Source: JAYPEY01 sp964519245 (GTDB lineage Bacteria > Verrucomicrobiota > Verrucomicrobiia > Limisphaerales > JAYPEY01). Taken from it: 64,000 nt of DNA. Location of the stretch: positions 1 through 64,000 of the forward strand of contig CAZFLK010000005.1 in the NCBI GenBank assembly GCA_964519245.1, given 5' to 3'. The notes below the pieces were generated by a model. It worked only from the letters and a program-made list of their open reading frames with translations, did no database searches and was not told the DNA's origin. Positions within the stretch are counted from its first letter, which is position 1. The number at the start of each line of letters is the position of its first letter. Position numbers and translations under genes: made by a program. This document shows positions 48,326 through 57,778 of the stretch, piece by piece.

Positions 48326-49261
48326 TCACTGCGGGTTGTTTGATCCTGCGACCACATCCATCAGGTCGGCGCTTACGATTGAGGGACACCAATATTTCTC
48401 GATGTGCTCCACGATCAGTTCGACGCCGCGGGCGTGACTGACAAAGGGGCGGTCGCGGGGATCGTAGAGCGCGTCGGTGAGATCGCGGCACAGCGCGACG
48501 TTGAATCCGAGCTTCACCATCATCCGGATGCCGAAGGGCCTGCCCAGGACGCACATGTTGGTGTGCACACCCATCAGAACCACGTTGCGGATTCCCTCTC
48601 GCTGAAAAACATTCCACATCTCCTGACCGCTCTCGCTGACGCCATCCCAGCCCACGATCTTGATGGCAGGGTGCTCGCGTCGATCAAAGTCCGGATGCGG
48701 GGCCGGGACGGGGTCGTCGCAGCCATGGACCGCGCCCTCGACGCGATTGTTGGCTTCGACCGGCAAGTCCGGCTCGCGGGAGGGATCGCACTCCCAGTTT
48801 CCGGAGATCTTGATGGGAGCTTTGACCGGTTCCGCGTTCCGCATCCGATTGCGAAATGGCGTCTCCTCATAGAACGTCTTCACCCCGCCGCTTGGGGCGT
48901 GCACGATGAAGGCGCCATGATCCCGCGCCTTGCTGATGGTCTCGTTCATGCGCGGCGCTATCTCGCCGGCCCGTTGCTGCGCCAGCTTGCAGGGGTGCTC
49001 CGTCCACATGTCGCAGATGATGATGGCGGTTTCGGATGTTTCCCACTCCACCGTAATGAACTCAGGTGTATAGGCGAGGCCTTGGGACGTGGGTTGGGCG
49101 CAGGCGCGCGCGCGGAGTCGGAATCTGCCGGGAACCTTGGGGAGCGTGCGGGCGGACGTTTCGGCTGCTCCGATAAGACCGCCCGGGAGGGTTAGCGCGC
49201 CGGCAGACAAGGCGGCTTGCTTCAGGAAGCGGCGCCGGTCGAAGGATCTCAGGTGTTCCAT
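48326..49261 (-). CDS. Exported isochorismatase-like cysteine hydrolase
   Basis: The protein has 311 residues from ATG 49261. A Tat-type signal (DRRRFLKQAALSAGALTL) targets it to the periplasm. The isochorismatase-like fold carries ICDMW with Asp84 and the nucleophile segment GVHTNMCVLG with Cys237. Family members cleave amides or isochorismate. PVC bacteria have many such exported copies of unknown substrate. The frame continues upstream to 49912, but that part is antisense to the A2M leader and has no signal. It is divergent from the A2M gene. Confidence 0.87.
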   Translation of the reverse strand: MEHLRSFDRRRFLKQAALSAGALTLPGGLIGAAETSARTLPKVPGRFRLRARACAQPTSQGLAYTPEFITVEWETSETAIIICDMWTEHPCKLAQQRAGEIAPRMNETISKARDHGAFIVHAPSGGVKTFYEETPFRNRMRNAEPVKAPIKISGNWECDPSREPDLPVEANNRVEGAVHGCDDPVPAPHPDFDRREHPAIKIVGWDGVSESGQEMWNVFQREGIRNVVLMGVHTNMCVLGRPFGIRMMVKLGFNVALCRDLTDALYDPRDRPFVSHARGVELIVEHIEKYWCPSIVSADLMDVVAGSNNPQ

Positions 49262-49633
49262 GGCTGCCCAGACTAGGCGAAGCCTTGGACCAATGGCAAT
49301 CGTCGGGAACGGCGGCTGCGGGAGGTGACCGATGGGGTTTCCTGTTGGAGCGGTTCGCGGTGAAGCCTGCCGTCCCTCGAATTGACGAACAGTGTGAACC
49401 TTTTCAGTATCGTGGTCGCTCAAATGGCAGATTTCGTCTAATAAGTCGGGTCCGCCCGCGTCGTAATTACCGGAAGTCACATCCGTCCCGCCATGAAGAA
49501 CGCCATTCTCCCAGCTTGTCCCGACCATCGTCCGGAGCGCCGAGCATTGCTCGGCATGAATACCCGATCGGAACCGAGCCTGGGCCATGCCCGGAGCTCC
49601 GGGCGAACACCGCTGCGGCTTGCCGCGCGAGGC
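49262..49633. other. Divergent spacer before the A2M gene, with hairpin repeat D
   Basis: The spacer is 372 bases long. The right part (49533-49600) is a copy of hairpin repeat D. An open frame from 49493 joins the A2M gene through this repeat, but that portion is repeat-derived. No clear promoter was identified. Confidence 0.6.
49533..49600 (+). repeat. Hairpin repeat D, copy 2
   Basis: Bases 49533-49557 are identical to 21788-21812 (CGGAGCGCCGAGCATTGCTC and on). The second arm (about 49574-49600, with GGGCCATGCCCGGAGCTCC) is imperfect. It lies 34 bases before the proposed A2M start and may fold in the mRNA leader. Confidence 0.75.
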
Positions 49634-52600
49634 ATGGGGATGGGTTGGAGTTGGGCCCTCCTGGCCGCCGCGCTGCTTGCGCCCGAACTTGCGCCCGCGG
49701 CCGATTTCGAACAGGCAAGGACCGAGGGTGAACGATTTTTTGCCGAAGGCTCCTTTTCCCGGGCTCGCGAGGTTTACCAGGGCGTCGAGACCAACGGACT
49801 TTCCCGGGCCGACCTTCGTTGGCTGCAGTTCCGGCTGGCCGACACCCAATGGCGCGCCGAGGCGTCGACCAACAATCGTGACAAGGGCCCCATCGAAGCG
49901 GCCCGGAAGCAACTGGACATTCTCGTCCGCGACATTGAACGGGTTGAAGACCGCGATCGGGTCTGGGTGGAGGTCCAGGAATCATTGGGCGATTCTCATT
50001 GGGTCCGGAGCCGCGGCCGCAACTGGGGCGCCGCCTGGGGGCATTACAACCAAGCGCTCGATTGGTGGGCCGGTTCGGCCGACCTGGAGACGGCCCGAGG
50101 TCGCTACATCGGCATCGTCAAACGCATTGCCGAGCCGCCGGACTCGAACCGCTGGTATCACTACGGCCGTCACGGCAACCAACTCTCGCTGGAGATCCTC
50201 GAGAACTATCTGAAGATCGCCCGAACGCCCGCGGATCGCGCCCAGGCGCACTACCTCATCGCCATGACCCTGCGCCGTCAGGGGGATTGGACGCTGCGCC
50301 GGCGCGTCCCGACCGAGTTTGAGTTGGCCATCGGCGGGGGACGGGATACCGGGTGGCAGGACGACGCCCTCTATGATTACGCCCAATGGATGGAGAACAC
50401 CGGCGTGGTTTCCTTCGATGAGAACGGCCATTGGCAGACCGAGCCCGATTATGTAAAGGCCCGGTCGCTCTACCAGAGCCTGGTGCGCGCCTTCAAGAAG
50501 GGGGAGTCCCGCCATTTTGATCAGGCGCAGAATCGACTCAAGGCGATCACCTCGCCGTCACTCAGTGTCAGCGTGTCCAGCGTGTTTCTCCCGGGGTCCA
50601 AGATCCAGTATCACGCGCGGTGGCGGAATGTTCAGAAGATTGAGTTTGACCTGTTCGCCATCGATCTCAGCCGTGACGCGATTCTGGAAACCAACGGAGA
50701 CGACCGACCTTCGTGGCTGGACAGCATCGATGTTGCACAGTCGAAACGGGTTCAACGTTGGGTGAAGGACACCGGCGACGATGGAACGCATCAACCCGGC
50801 TCCGACTCGCCGTGGCTCGACAGCGATCTCGATCCGGGCGCCTATCTTCTCCGCGCGAAGTCGGGAGGGCTGGAATCCCGCGAGATCATCCTCGTGACGG
50901 ACGCCACCCTCGTCCTGAAAACCTCCGGCACGGAAGCGCTGGTCTGGTTCTGCGACACAGCCAATGGCGCTCCCATTTCGAATGCCAGGGTGCAGTTGTC
51001 GCAGCGTTGGCGCGTAAATCGCGAGTGGCGCGCGAAGCGGGAGACCCTGACGACGGACCAGGATGGCATCGCGCTCTTCGAACTGGCGGCTCCCTCGGGC
51101 AGCGTGGACCTGTTTCTCGGCGCGCGGAACGAAGCCCGGCAGGCATTCAGCACGGGGATGGCCTATGCGCGTCGCGATGACTCCCGGCAACGATGGCGAA
51201 TCTACGCCCACACGGATCGTCCCGCGTATCGCCCCAAGGAGACGGTCAAATGGAAGCTCATCGCCCGGGTTCACGAGGGCGGGGCCTACACGACGCCGGC
51301 CAACAGCGAGATCCGCTATGAGATCCGCGACGCGCGGAACACCAAGATCCAGGACAAGAAGACGACGTTGAACGCCTTCGGCTCCGCCTGGGGTGAACTT
51401 GAGCTCAGCGAAAAAATGCCGCTCGGGGAGTATCGAGTCCAATTCTTCCGGCAGGGCGACGATGGCCGCGAGCGGTCGATCGGCGGGGCGACCTTGTTCC
51501 GGCTCGAGGAGTATAAGCTGCCGGAGTTCAAAGTGGCGGTCGAAACGCCCAAAGAAAATGGCCGCCCCCGCATTTTCCGCCTGGGCGACGAGATTACCGT
51601 GGAGATCCAGGCTGATTACTACTTCGGCGGGCCGGTCGCGGACGCCAAGGTGGAAGCGCATGTCCGGCAAAAGAACTTCTGGTTCCGTCATCGCCGGCAG
51701 CGGGAGTTTCCCTGGTTCTACGAGGACATGAGCCCTGGCGGGCGCAACCCCTGGGGGGGGGCGCAAAGCATTCACCGTGAGATCGTCAAGACCGACGCCA
51801 CCGGAAAGGCCGTCTTCACCTTCCAATCCGCCAACAACACCGGGCAGGATCTTGAGTATGAAATTGAGGCCCGGGTCACCGATTCCTCCCGGCGGGAGAT
51901 TGTCGGCCATGGCAGCGTCAAGGTGACCCGACAGCCGTATCATGTCTTTGCCCGGGCGGAACACAACATCCATCGCCCGGGGCGGAAGGTGGAGACGACG
52001 TTCCATGCGCAGGACGCCAACAACCAGCCGATCGATGTGAAGGGCAAGGTCAGGGTGATCCGCAAGGTGTGGCGCGAAGTCTGGATCTCGCCGATCGGAG
52101 TCGATGTCTCGGGCCCGGAATTGCGGGATCTTCGTGGCCGGGCGCCGTTTCCTCCTCCTGTCGATCCCTGGCGGCTGAAGTCGCGGGGCTATGAAGACGA
52201 GGAAATCCTGAGTCGTTCGCTCGAGACCGGGGCGGATGGCGAAGCGACGTTGTCTTTTACGCCAGACGAGGAGGGCTACTACTCCATCGAATGGACCAGC
52301 AGCAGCGCGATCGTTCCCGATCCGCAGGGACGACCGCCTTTTCCCATCACCGCGCAGACCGCGGTCTGGGTGGCGGACGAGCAATCTACCCTGCTCGGCT
52401 ACCATAACGACGACGTTGAGATCATCGTCGACAAGGACACCTTCCGCGTCGGCGAGACCGCTCCGGTCATGCTCCACGCGCCTGCCGGGGATTGTTATGT
52501 TCTGTTCAGTGTCGAAGGGGAGAAACGGCACAGTCACCGGGTGATTCACATGGAGGGGCGGGCCAAGCTGATTCCGCTCGCCATCACCGAGGAGCACGTT

Positions 52601-55600
52601 CCCAACATCTTTCTCAATGCGTTGACCGTCACGGACAACCGCCTCTCCTCGGATCAAGAACAGGTCATTGTCCCGCCGACCCGGAATTTCCTCACCGTCG
52701 AGGTGGAGGCGGATCGCAAGGAATATCAGCCTCGGGAGGAAGGCAAGGTGACGCTGACCGCGCGCGACCACGAGGGCAAACCGGTCGCCGCTGAAATCAG
52801 TTTCGGCCTGGTCGATGAATCCGTTTTCTACATCCAACAGGACTACGCTGGCGACCCGCGGAAGCATTACTTCGGAAGCAAACGGGGGCATCGCATCCGC
52901 ACGCGCAGTTCCTTCAACGACAAGGGGTACATCCGCTACGTGCTGCATGAGAAACATGGCCACGTAGATGAACGACAACTGCCACACTTGCTGCAACAGG
53001 ACGCCTCCGGGCCGCAGTCCGGCCCCATACTCGGAAACGGGCAAGGCGGCGGCGGTGGCGGCGGAGGCTTGGCCGGGGCTCGCGATTCCCGCGGTCGCTC
53101 ACTCGCGTTTCAGTCGGTGGACGAGGGAATGGTCATGGACGCGGAAGCCATGCCTGCGATGGCAGCGGCGCCGATGAGCGAAGCGGCGAGCGGTTTGTCG
53201 GTGGGGGGCAGGTTCAACCGTGTCGCGAAGAAGGTCCGGCAGGAGGCTGCTCCGGGCGAACCAGCGGTGGTGGTTCGCAGCGATTTTCGCTCCACCATCC
53301 TCTGGCAGCCGGACGTGCGAACGGACGCGAACGGCAAGGCGACAGTCAAGGTGACGTATCCCGATTCCTTGACCGGTTGGAAGGGGACGGCGCGCGTGGT
53401 CACCAAGGGAAATCAGTTTGGCATCGCGGAAACGGAGACCCGCACCAAGAATCCGCTGATCGTCCGGCTTCAGGCGCCGCGATTCTTTGTCGCCGGCGAC
53501 TCGGTCATTCTTTCCGCGGTGGTCAACAACAACACCTCCTCGAACCTCACGGTCAATACGACCTTGGAAACGGAGGGTCTGAAGATCGAGGGCTATGTGC
53601 CTGAGGAGCCGGGCAAGAACACGATCAAGCTCAACGGGTTCCCGGTCACGCCCTATCCCGTGAGCCTGCCGAAGGTTGGCGTCGGGGGAGTGGTTGTGGC
53701 TCCCGGGGCGGAAAAGCGCGTTGACTGGCTGGCGACGGTTGAGAGCCCGGGCAAGGTGAAGCTGCGGGTCATTGCCCGTCAGAATGGGGGCGCTCTGGCT
53801 GATGCGATGGAGAAGACTTACACGGCGCATGAGCATGGCATCGAGAAGTTCGTGAGCAAGTCGGGCAAGGTTCGCGGCAAGGATGTGACCATCAACCTGA
53901 ACATTCCCAAGGCGCGCAAGACGGATTCGACTGCGGTCACTGTTCAGATCGCGCCCAGCATGGCGGTCACCATGCTCGACGCCCTGCCTTACCTCATTCA
54001 CTACCCCTACGGCTGCACTGAGCAGACGATGAGCCGCTTTCTGCCGGCGGCCATCACTGCCAAGACCCTGCGGGACCTGGGCCTCAAACCGGAGGACGTC
54101 ATGGGGCGGCTCTTTGGCGGCGTCGAACTGGCCCATGTCGCCAATACCCAACCCAAGGGGCGTCGCGACCTCGCTGAACTCGACGCCATCACTCGGCAGA
54201 GTCTGGAGCGCTTGTATGATTTCCAGCACGGCGACGGCGGTTGGGGTTGGTGGAAACACGGGAACAGCGATCATTTCATGACGGCCTACGTGGTCTGGGG
54301 ACTGTCCCTCGCCAAGCAGGCCGGCATCGCGGTCAAGGACAGTTCCCTCAATCGCGCCATCAAGTGGCTCGACCGGGAATTGGTCGAACAGGAGAACAAC
54401 TTCGACAATCAGGCCTGGATGCTTCATGCGCTCGCCGCGACCAAGACCGGAGGCTCCAACGCCCAGAACGCCGCCTTCGCCAATCTCTGGAAGAACCGCA
54501 CCCGCCTCAACGCCTATTCCCGATCGCTGCTCGCGCTCACCGCGCATGACTTTCAGGATGCCGACAAGGCCATGGTCCTGATCCGCAATCTCGAAAACGG
54601 CGTCAAGCGCGACGATCGTCCCGACCAATCCGTCCTCATCGCCGATGATCCCAAGTCCCGGGTCAAGGACGTCTCCACCATTCTGGGAATGGCCCATTGG
54701 GGCGAGGACGGGATCTTTCATCGCTGGTCCGATGGCGGTGTCGAGGCGACGGCTTTCGCCCTGCGCGCATTGCTGGCCATCGACCCCGAGAACAAGCTCG
54801 TCGAGCCCGTCACCAACTGGCTGATCAAGAACCGTCGAGGGGCCCAGTGGAGCAACACCCGCGACACCGCGATCGCCGTGCTGGCCATGAACGACTACCT
54901 CCGCGCCAGCGGTGAACTGGAGGCCGACATCGATTACACGCTTACGGTGAACGGCAATCGCATCGTTCAGCGTTCGCTCTCCGGCGCCGATGTCTTTAAC
55001 GCGCCCAGTCGGTTCGCCATCGATCGCAAGCATTTGAAGGACGGCGTGAACAAGATCCGCATCAAGCGCAAACGGGGCGACTCGCCGCTCTACTTCGCCG
55101 CCGAATGCGAGTATTTCAGCCTGGAGGAACCCATTCCTGCCGCCGGCAACGAGATCTTTGTCCGCCGGGATTACACGAAGCTGGTCGAGACCCCGACCCT
55201 GCTCAAGGGGCTCGCCTACAAGAAGGTCCCCCTCAACGACGGCGATACCGTGCAAAGTGGCGAGCGCATTGAAGTCGTCCTCACCATCGAATCCAAGAAC
55301 GACTACGAATATCTCGTCTTCGAGGATCTCAAGCCGGCCGGGTTGGAGGCCGTACAGATCCGCAGCGGCGAGTCGATGTTCCTCGAGGAAGTCAACTCCG
55401 GCGATATGAAGCGGCGCTTCTCCGGCAATGGCCGGGTGAAAGAAGTTGCTTCAAGCAGCGACGGCTTTCCGGCGCCGCCGCCCATTCCCGGACGACGGCC
55501 ACATCACGGCTCCCGCCATTGGGTGCATCAGGAGTTGCGCGACCGCAAGGTGGCCCTGTTTGTCGACAAGCTTCCCGAAGGTGTCTGGGAGCTGCGCTAC

Positions 55601-55726
55601 ACCTTCCGCGCCGAAGTCCCCGGCGCCTTTCACGCGCTCCCCGTTCTCGGACATGCCATGTATGTTCCCGAGATTCGCTGCAACGGCGACGAGATCCGCG
55701 TCACCGTGCTGGACGACAAGGATTGA
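49634..55726 (+). CDS. Alpha-2-macroglobulin family protein with thioester motif
   Basis: The protein has 2030 residues from ATG 49634, which is followed directly by a signal peptide (MGMGWSWALLAAALLAPE). TPR-like helices fill about 25-330. MG domains start near 516 (RRDDSRQRWRIYAHTDRPAY). The bait region is near 1023-1070, a Gly-rich run lies near 1137, and the A2M domain is at 1213-1310. The thioester domain contains GCTEQ with Cys1461. C-terminal sandwich domains end at 2030. Bacterial A2M proteins trap attacking proteases. In many Gram-negatives the gene is next to pbpC (PBP1C), which is not found here. An upstream start at 49493 would translate repeat D and was rejected. Confidence 0.92.
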   Translation: MGMGWSWALLAAALLAPELAPAADFEQARTEGERFFAEGSFSRAREVYQGVETNGLSRADLRWLQFRLADTQWRAEASTNNRDKGPIEAARKQLDILVRDIERVEDRDRVWVEVQESLGDSHWVRSRGRNWGAAWGHYNQALDWWAGSADLETARGRYIGIVKRIAEPPDSNRWYHYGRHGNQLSLEILENYLKIARTPADRAQAHYLIAMTLRRQGDWTLRRRVPTEFELAIGGGRDTGWQDDALYDYAQWMENTGVVSFDENGHWQTEPDYVKARSLYQSLVRAFKKGESRHFDQAQNRLKAITSPSLSVSVSSVFLPGSKIQYHARWRNVQKIEFDLFAIDLSRDAILETNGDDRPSWLDSIDVAQSKRVQRWVKDTGDDGTHQPGSDSPWLDSDLDPGAYLLRAKSGGLESREIILVTDATLVLKTSGTEALVWFCDTANGAPISNARVQLSQRWRVNREWRAKRETLTTDQDGIALFELAAPSGSVDLFLGARNEARQAFSTGMAYARRDDSRQRWRIYAHTDRPAYRPKETVKWKLIARVHEGGAYTTPANSEIRYEIRDARNTKIQDKKTTLNAFGSAWGELELSEKMPLGEYRVQFFRQGDDGRERSIGGATLFRLEEYKLPEFKVAVETPKENGRPRIFRLGDEITVEIQADYYFGGPVADAKVEAHVRQKNFWFRHRRQREFPWFYEDMSPGGRNPWGGAQSIHREIVKTDATGKAVFTFQSANNTGQDLEYEIEARVTDSSRREIVGHGSVKVTRQPYHVFARAEHNIHRPGRKVETTFHAQDANNQPIDVKGKVRVIRKVWREVWISPIGVDVSGPELRDLRGRAPFPPPVDPWRLKSRGYEDEEILSRSLETGADGEATLSFTPDEEGYYSIEWTSSSAIVPDPQGRPPFPITAQTAVWVADEQSTLLGYHNDDVEIIVDKDTFRVGETAPVMLHAPAGDCYVLFSVEGEKRHSHRVIHMEGRAKLIPLAITEEHVPNIFLNALTVTDNRLSSDQEQVIVPPTRNFLTVEVEADRKEYQPREEGKVTLTARDHEGKPVAAEISFGLVDESVFYIQQDYAGDPRKHYFGSKRGHRIRTRSSFNDKGYIRYVLHEKHGHVDERQLPHLLQQDASGPQSGPILGNGQGGGGGGGGLAGARDSRGRSLAFQSVDEGMVMDAEAMPAMAAAPMSEAASGLSVGGRFNRVAKKVRQEAAPGEPAVVVRSDFRSTILWQPDVRTDANGKATVKVTYPDSLTGWKGTARVVTKGNQFGIAETETRTKNPLIVRLQAPRFFVAGDSVILSAVVNNNTSSNLTVNTTLETEGLKIEGYVPEEPGKNTIKLNGFPVTPYPVSLPKVGVGGVVVAPGAEKRVDWLATVESPGKVKLRVIARQNGGALADAMEKTYTAHEHGIEKFVSKSGKVRGKDVTINLNIPKARKTDSTAVTVQIAPSMAVTMLDALPYLIHYPYGCTEQTMSRFLPAAITAKTLRDLGLKPEDVMGRLFGGVELAHVANTQPKGRRDLAELDAITRQSLERLYDFQHGDGGWGWWKHGNSDHFMTAYVVWGLSLAKQAGIAVKDSSLNRAIKWLDRELVEQENNFDNQAWMLHALAATKTGGSNAQNAAFANLWKNRTRLNAYSRSLLALTAHDFQDADKAMVLIRNLENGVKRDDRPDQSVLIADDPKSRVKDVSTILGMAHWGEDGIFHRWSDGGVEATAFALRALLAIDPENKLVEPVTNWLIKNRRGAQWSNTRDTAIAVLAMNDYLRASGELEADIDYTLTVNGNRIVQRSLSGADVFNAPSRFAIDRKHLKDGVNKIRIKRKRGDSPLYFAAECEYFSLEEPIPAAGNEIFVRRDYTKLVETPTLLKGLAYKKVPLNDGDTVQSGERIEVVLTIESKNDYEYLVFEDLKPAGLEAVQIRSGESMFLEEVNSGDMKRRFSGNGRVKEVASSSDGFPAPPPIPGRRPHHGSRHWVHQELRDRKVALFVDKLPEGVWELRYTFRAEVPGAFHALPVLGHAMYVPEIRCNGDEIRVTVLDDKD

Positions 55727-55790
55727 ACGCCGCTGAGTGTGCGCGTCGCCAACATTCGAACCTTCATCAACCTTCAACCCGTTCATCTAA

Positions 55791-56195
55791 ATGAAAAGCC
55801 CGCGCCTGTTCGCTATCGCCATTGTCACTCTTGCCACCGCCGCCTTTGCCATTACCGGCTCCTAGGACAAGCCAAAACAGAAGGTCGTCGTCTCGGCGTC
55901 CGCTTCGGAGAACGCGGCGCTCAAGAAGGAGGTGAGGCGACTAGAGGAACGAGTTGCGGCCTTGGAGAAACGGCTGGCGGCGCTGGAGTCCCATCCCCGA
56001 CAAGCTCCCAACATCATCACCAACTTTCAGTTCACCCTGCCTCCCCGGTCAGGTGTTCCCGGATCCCCCAAGGGAGTTCTCACACCGCGCGGGACAATGC
56101 CGCCGGAGTCTGTTTCTCCCAAGAATTGGGGGGGAGCCGAGGCGAATGGATGGAAGTTTCATTATCTCCCGTTGCAGTATCAGGGAGCAAATTGA
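55791..56195 (+). pseudogene. Small secreted coiled-coil gene interrupted by an in-frame TAG
   Basis: ATG 55791 starts a 24-codon signal peptide (MKSPRLFAIAIVTLATAAFA), then a TAG stop at 55863-55865. The same frame continues through an uninterrupted 110-codon stretch: first a short heptad-type coiled coil (LEERVAALEKRLAALES), then PRSGVPGSPKG and an NWGGAEANGWKFHYL tail. The two parts clearly belong together. It is either a broken gene, a sequencing or assembly error, or a case of amber read-through. The downstream part could begin at a GTG (55932), but it would then lack a signal. The product function is unknown. Confidence 0.65.
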
Positions 56196-56315
56196 GTCGG
56201 GCGGCCATGGTCGAGGGGCATGCCGGGGCGCGATCAGGGAACGGTGTCTCTGTAATCGGCGACGTGTGGTCCTTGGCATCGCCGCTCGCATCTTCTCTCG
56301 CAATCTTGGAGCCTC

Positions 56316-56915
56316 CTACTTCTCCACGATCTTCATTTCGGCGACGTACTTGCCAACCACGTTAAAGAACAAGGTTGCGCCGCTGTCTTCGCCGGCGGCA
56401 TCCAATTCCAGTGGCAGTTCCTGATGGATCTTGGCCTGCTTGAGCTTCAGTGTTGCGACGGGCTGCTTCGAGTTACCGTAGACCGTCAAGGAGCCTTTGT
56501 CGGCGTCGAGCTTGGCCTCGAGAAGATAGGCGGTTAACTCGACGTCCTCTTCGTTGGTCTCGATTGTGACCGCGCGCAGATCTTTATTGGCGACTTTTGA
56601 ACCATCGACTTCGGGAGCCAGTCCGCGCATCCAGAGCTGCCCTAGTGGAATCGGCTTGCCGTCGGCCTTCAATGGCTCCTTGTTCTTCAATCGCTTGTCC
56701 GGAATGACCAACGCGCCGAGATTGTTGGAGCCGGTGACAAGGTAGGGCTTGCTGATATCCGGTGTTACTTCGATCTGTGGATTCTCCTGGGCGGGAGCCT
56801 TGCTCGTGATCAATTTCGCTGCTTGCCGAGCCTTCTCCAAGGGTTGGTGGTCCTGCCCTTGGGAAACGCTCGCGGCGAAGAGGGAAACGGCGAGGAAAAG
56901 GAGAGGCTTTTGCAT
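56316..56915 (-). CDS. Secreted hypothetical protein
   Basis: The protein has 199 residues from ATG 56915 with a signal peptide (MQKPLLFLAVSLFAASVSQG). No catalytic motif is recognised. The mature part is moderately charged, with PYLVTGSNNLGALVIPDKRL and a C-terminal beta-rich stretch (AKIHQELPLELDAAGEDSG). I do not recognise the family. It is convergent with the broken gene and divergent from the next lipoprotein. Further upstream in-frame Met codons exist (57056), but the signal peptide fixes the start. Confidence 0.7.
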   Translation of the reverse strand: MQKPLLFLAVSLFAASVSQGQDHQPLEKARQAAKLITSKAPAQENPQIEVTPDISKPYLVTGSNNLGALVIPDKRLKNKEPLKADGKPIPLGQLWMRGLAPEVDGSKVANKDLRAVTIETNEEDVELTAYLLEAKLDADKGSLTVYGNSKQPVATLKLKQAKIHQELPLELDAAGEDSGATLFFNVVGKYVAEMKIVEK

Positions 56916-57111
56916 AGGAGAGAAGGTCCGCGATTCTGGCTGAGATATAAAGACTGAATCGCTCGAATTGGGGCGCGGAGTGGCGGTTGAGTTCGCCTCC
57001 CCCGGGCTCCGGGCCGAATGCTGACCGATCCCCAGGTTGACTGCGAGCTGCCCCAAGAGGCTTCAAAATCGCCTCGACCCGGAGCGATGTTTCGGGTTTC
57101 GTTGCCGGGCA

Positions 57112-57759
57112 ATGAAGAACGTCGCACTCTTGATTTTCGTCGCCATTCTATTCTCCGCCGCCTCCGGTTGCCAAACCGCGTATTACGCGACCATGGAGAA
57201 GTTCGGCGTCCACAAGCGGGACATTCTCGTTGATCGGGTGCAGGAGGCCCGCGACGAACAGCAGGAAGCCAAGGAGGAGTTCTCCAGCGCCTTGGATCGG
57301 TTCCGCTCCGTGGTCAATTTTGACGGGGGCGACCTCCAGCAGAAATACGACAACCTCAGCGCGGATTACGATCGTTGCGCCGGGAAAGCGGATGCCGTCA
57401 AGGCCCGCATCAACAAGGTGGAGGATGTCGCGGAGGCGTTGTTCAAGGAGTGGGAGGGCGAGATCGCCGAGTACACGAATGCCAGTCTCAGGCAGACCAG
57501 CCAGAACCAGATGATCGAGACGCGGGCCCGGTATGAGAAGGTGGTGCGCGCCATGCGTCGCGCCGAGCAGAAGATCCAACCGGTCCTGTCGGCGTTCAAG
57601 GACCAGGTCCTGTTTCTGAAGCACAATCTCAACGCCCGCGCCATCTCCTCGCTGCAGTCCGAGCTGAAGTCGGTGGAGGGGGATATCGCGACATTGATCA
57701 AGGAGATGGAGACCTCCATCAACGAGGCCAATCGCTTCATCGCCCAGATGGGGAAATAG
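57112..57759 (+). CDS. DUF2959 family lipoprotein
   Basis: The protein has 215 residues from ATG 57112. A lipoprotein signal ends in SAASGC (Cys20). The mature protein is almost entirely helical and charged, with KRDILVDRVQEARDEQQEAK and a regular heptad pattern to the end, characteristic of DUF2959. The family has no known function. An outer-membrane or periplasmic structural role is plausible. A start at 57037 in the same frame lacks a signal peptide. Confidence 0.85.
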   Translation: MKNVALLIFVAILFSAASGCQTAYYATMEKFGVHKRDILVDRVQEARDEQQEAKEEFSSALDRFRSVVNFDGGDLQQKYDNLSADYDRCAGKADAVKARINKVEDVAEALFKEWEGEIAEYTNASLRQTSQNQMIETRARYEKVVRAMRRAEQKIQPVLSAFKDQVLFLKHNLNARAISSLQSELKSVEGDIATLIKEMETSINEANRFIAQMGK

Positions 57760-57778
57760 CCGGGAGCGGGCCAAGGCC

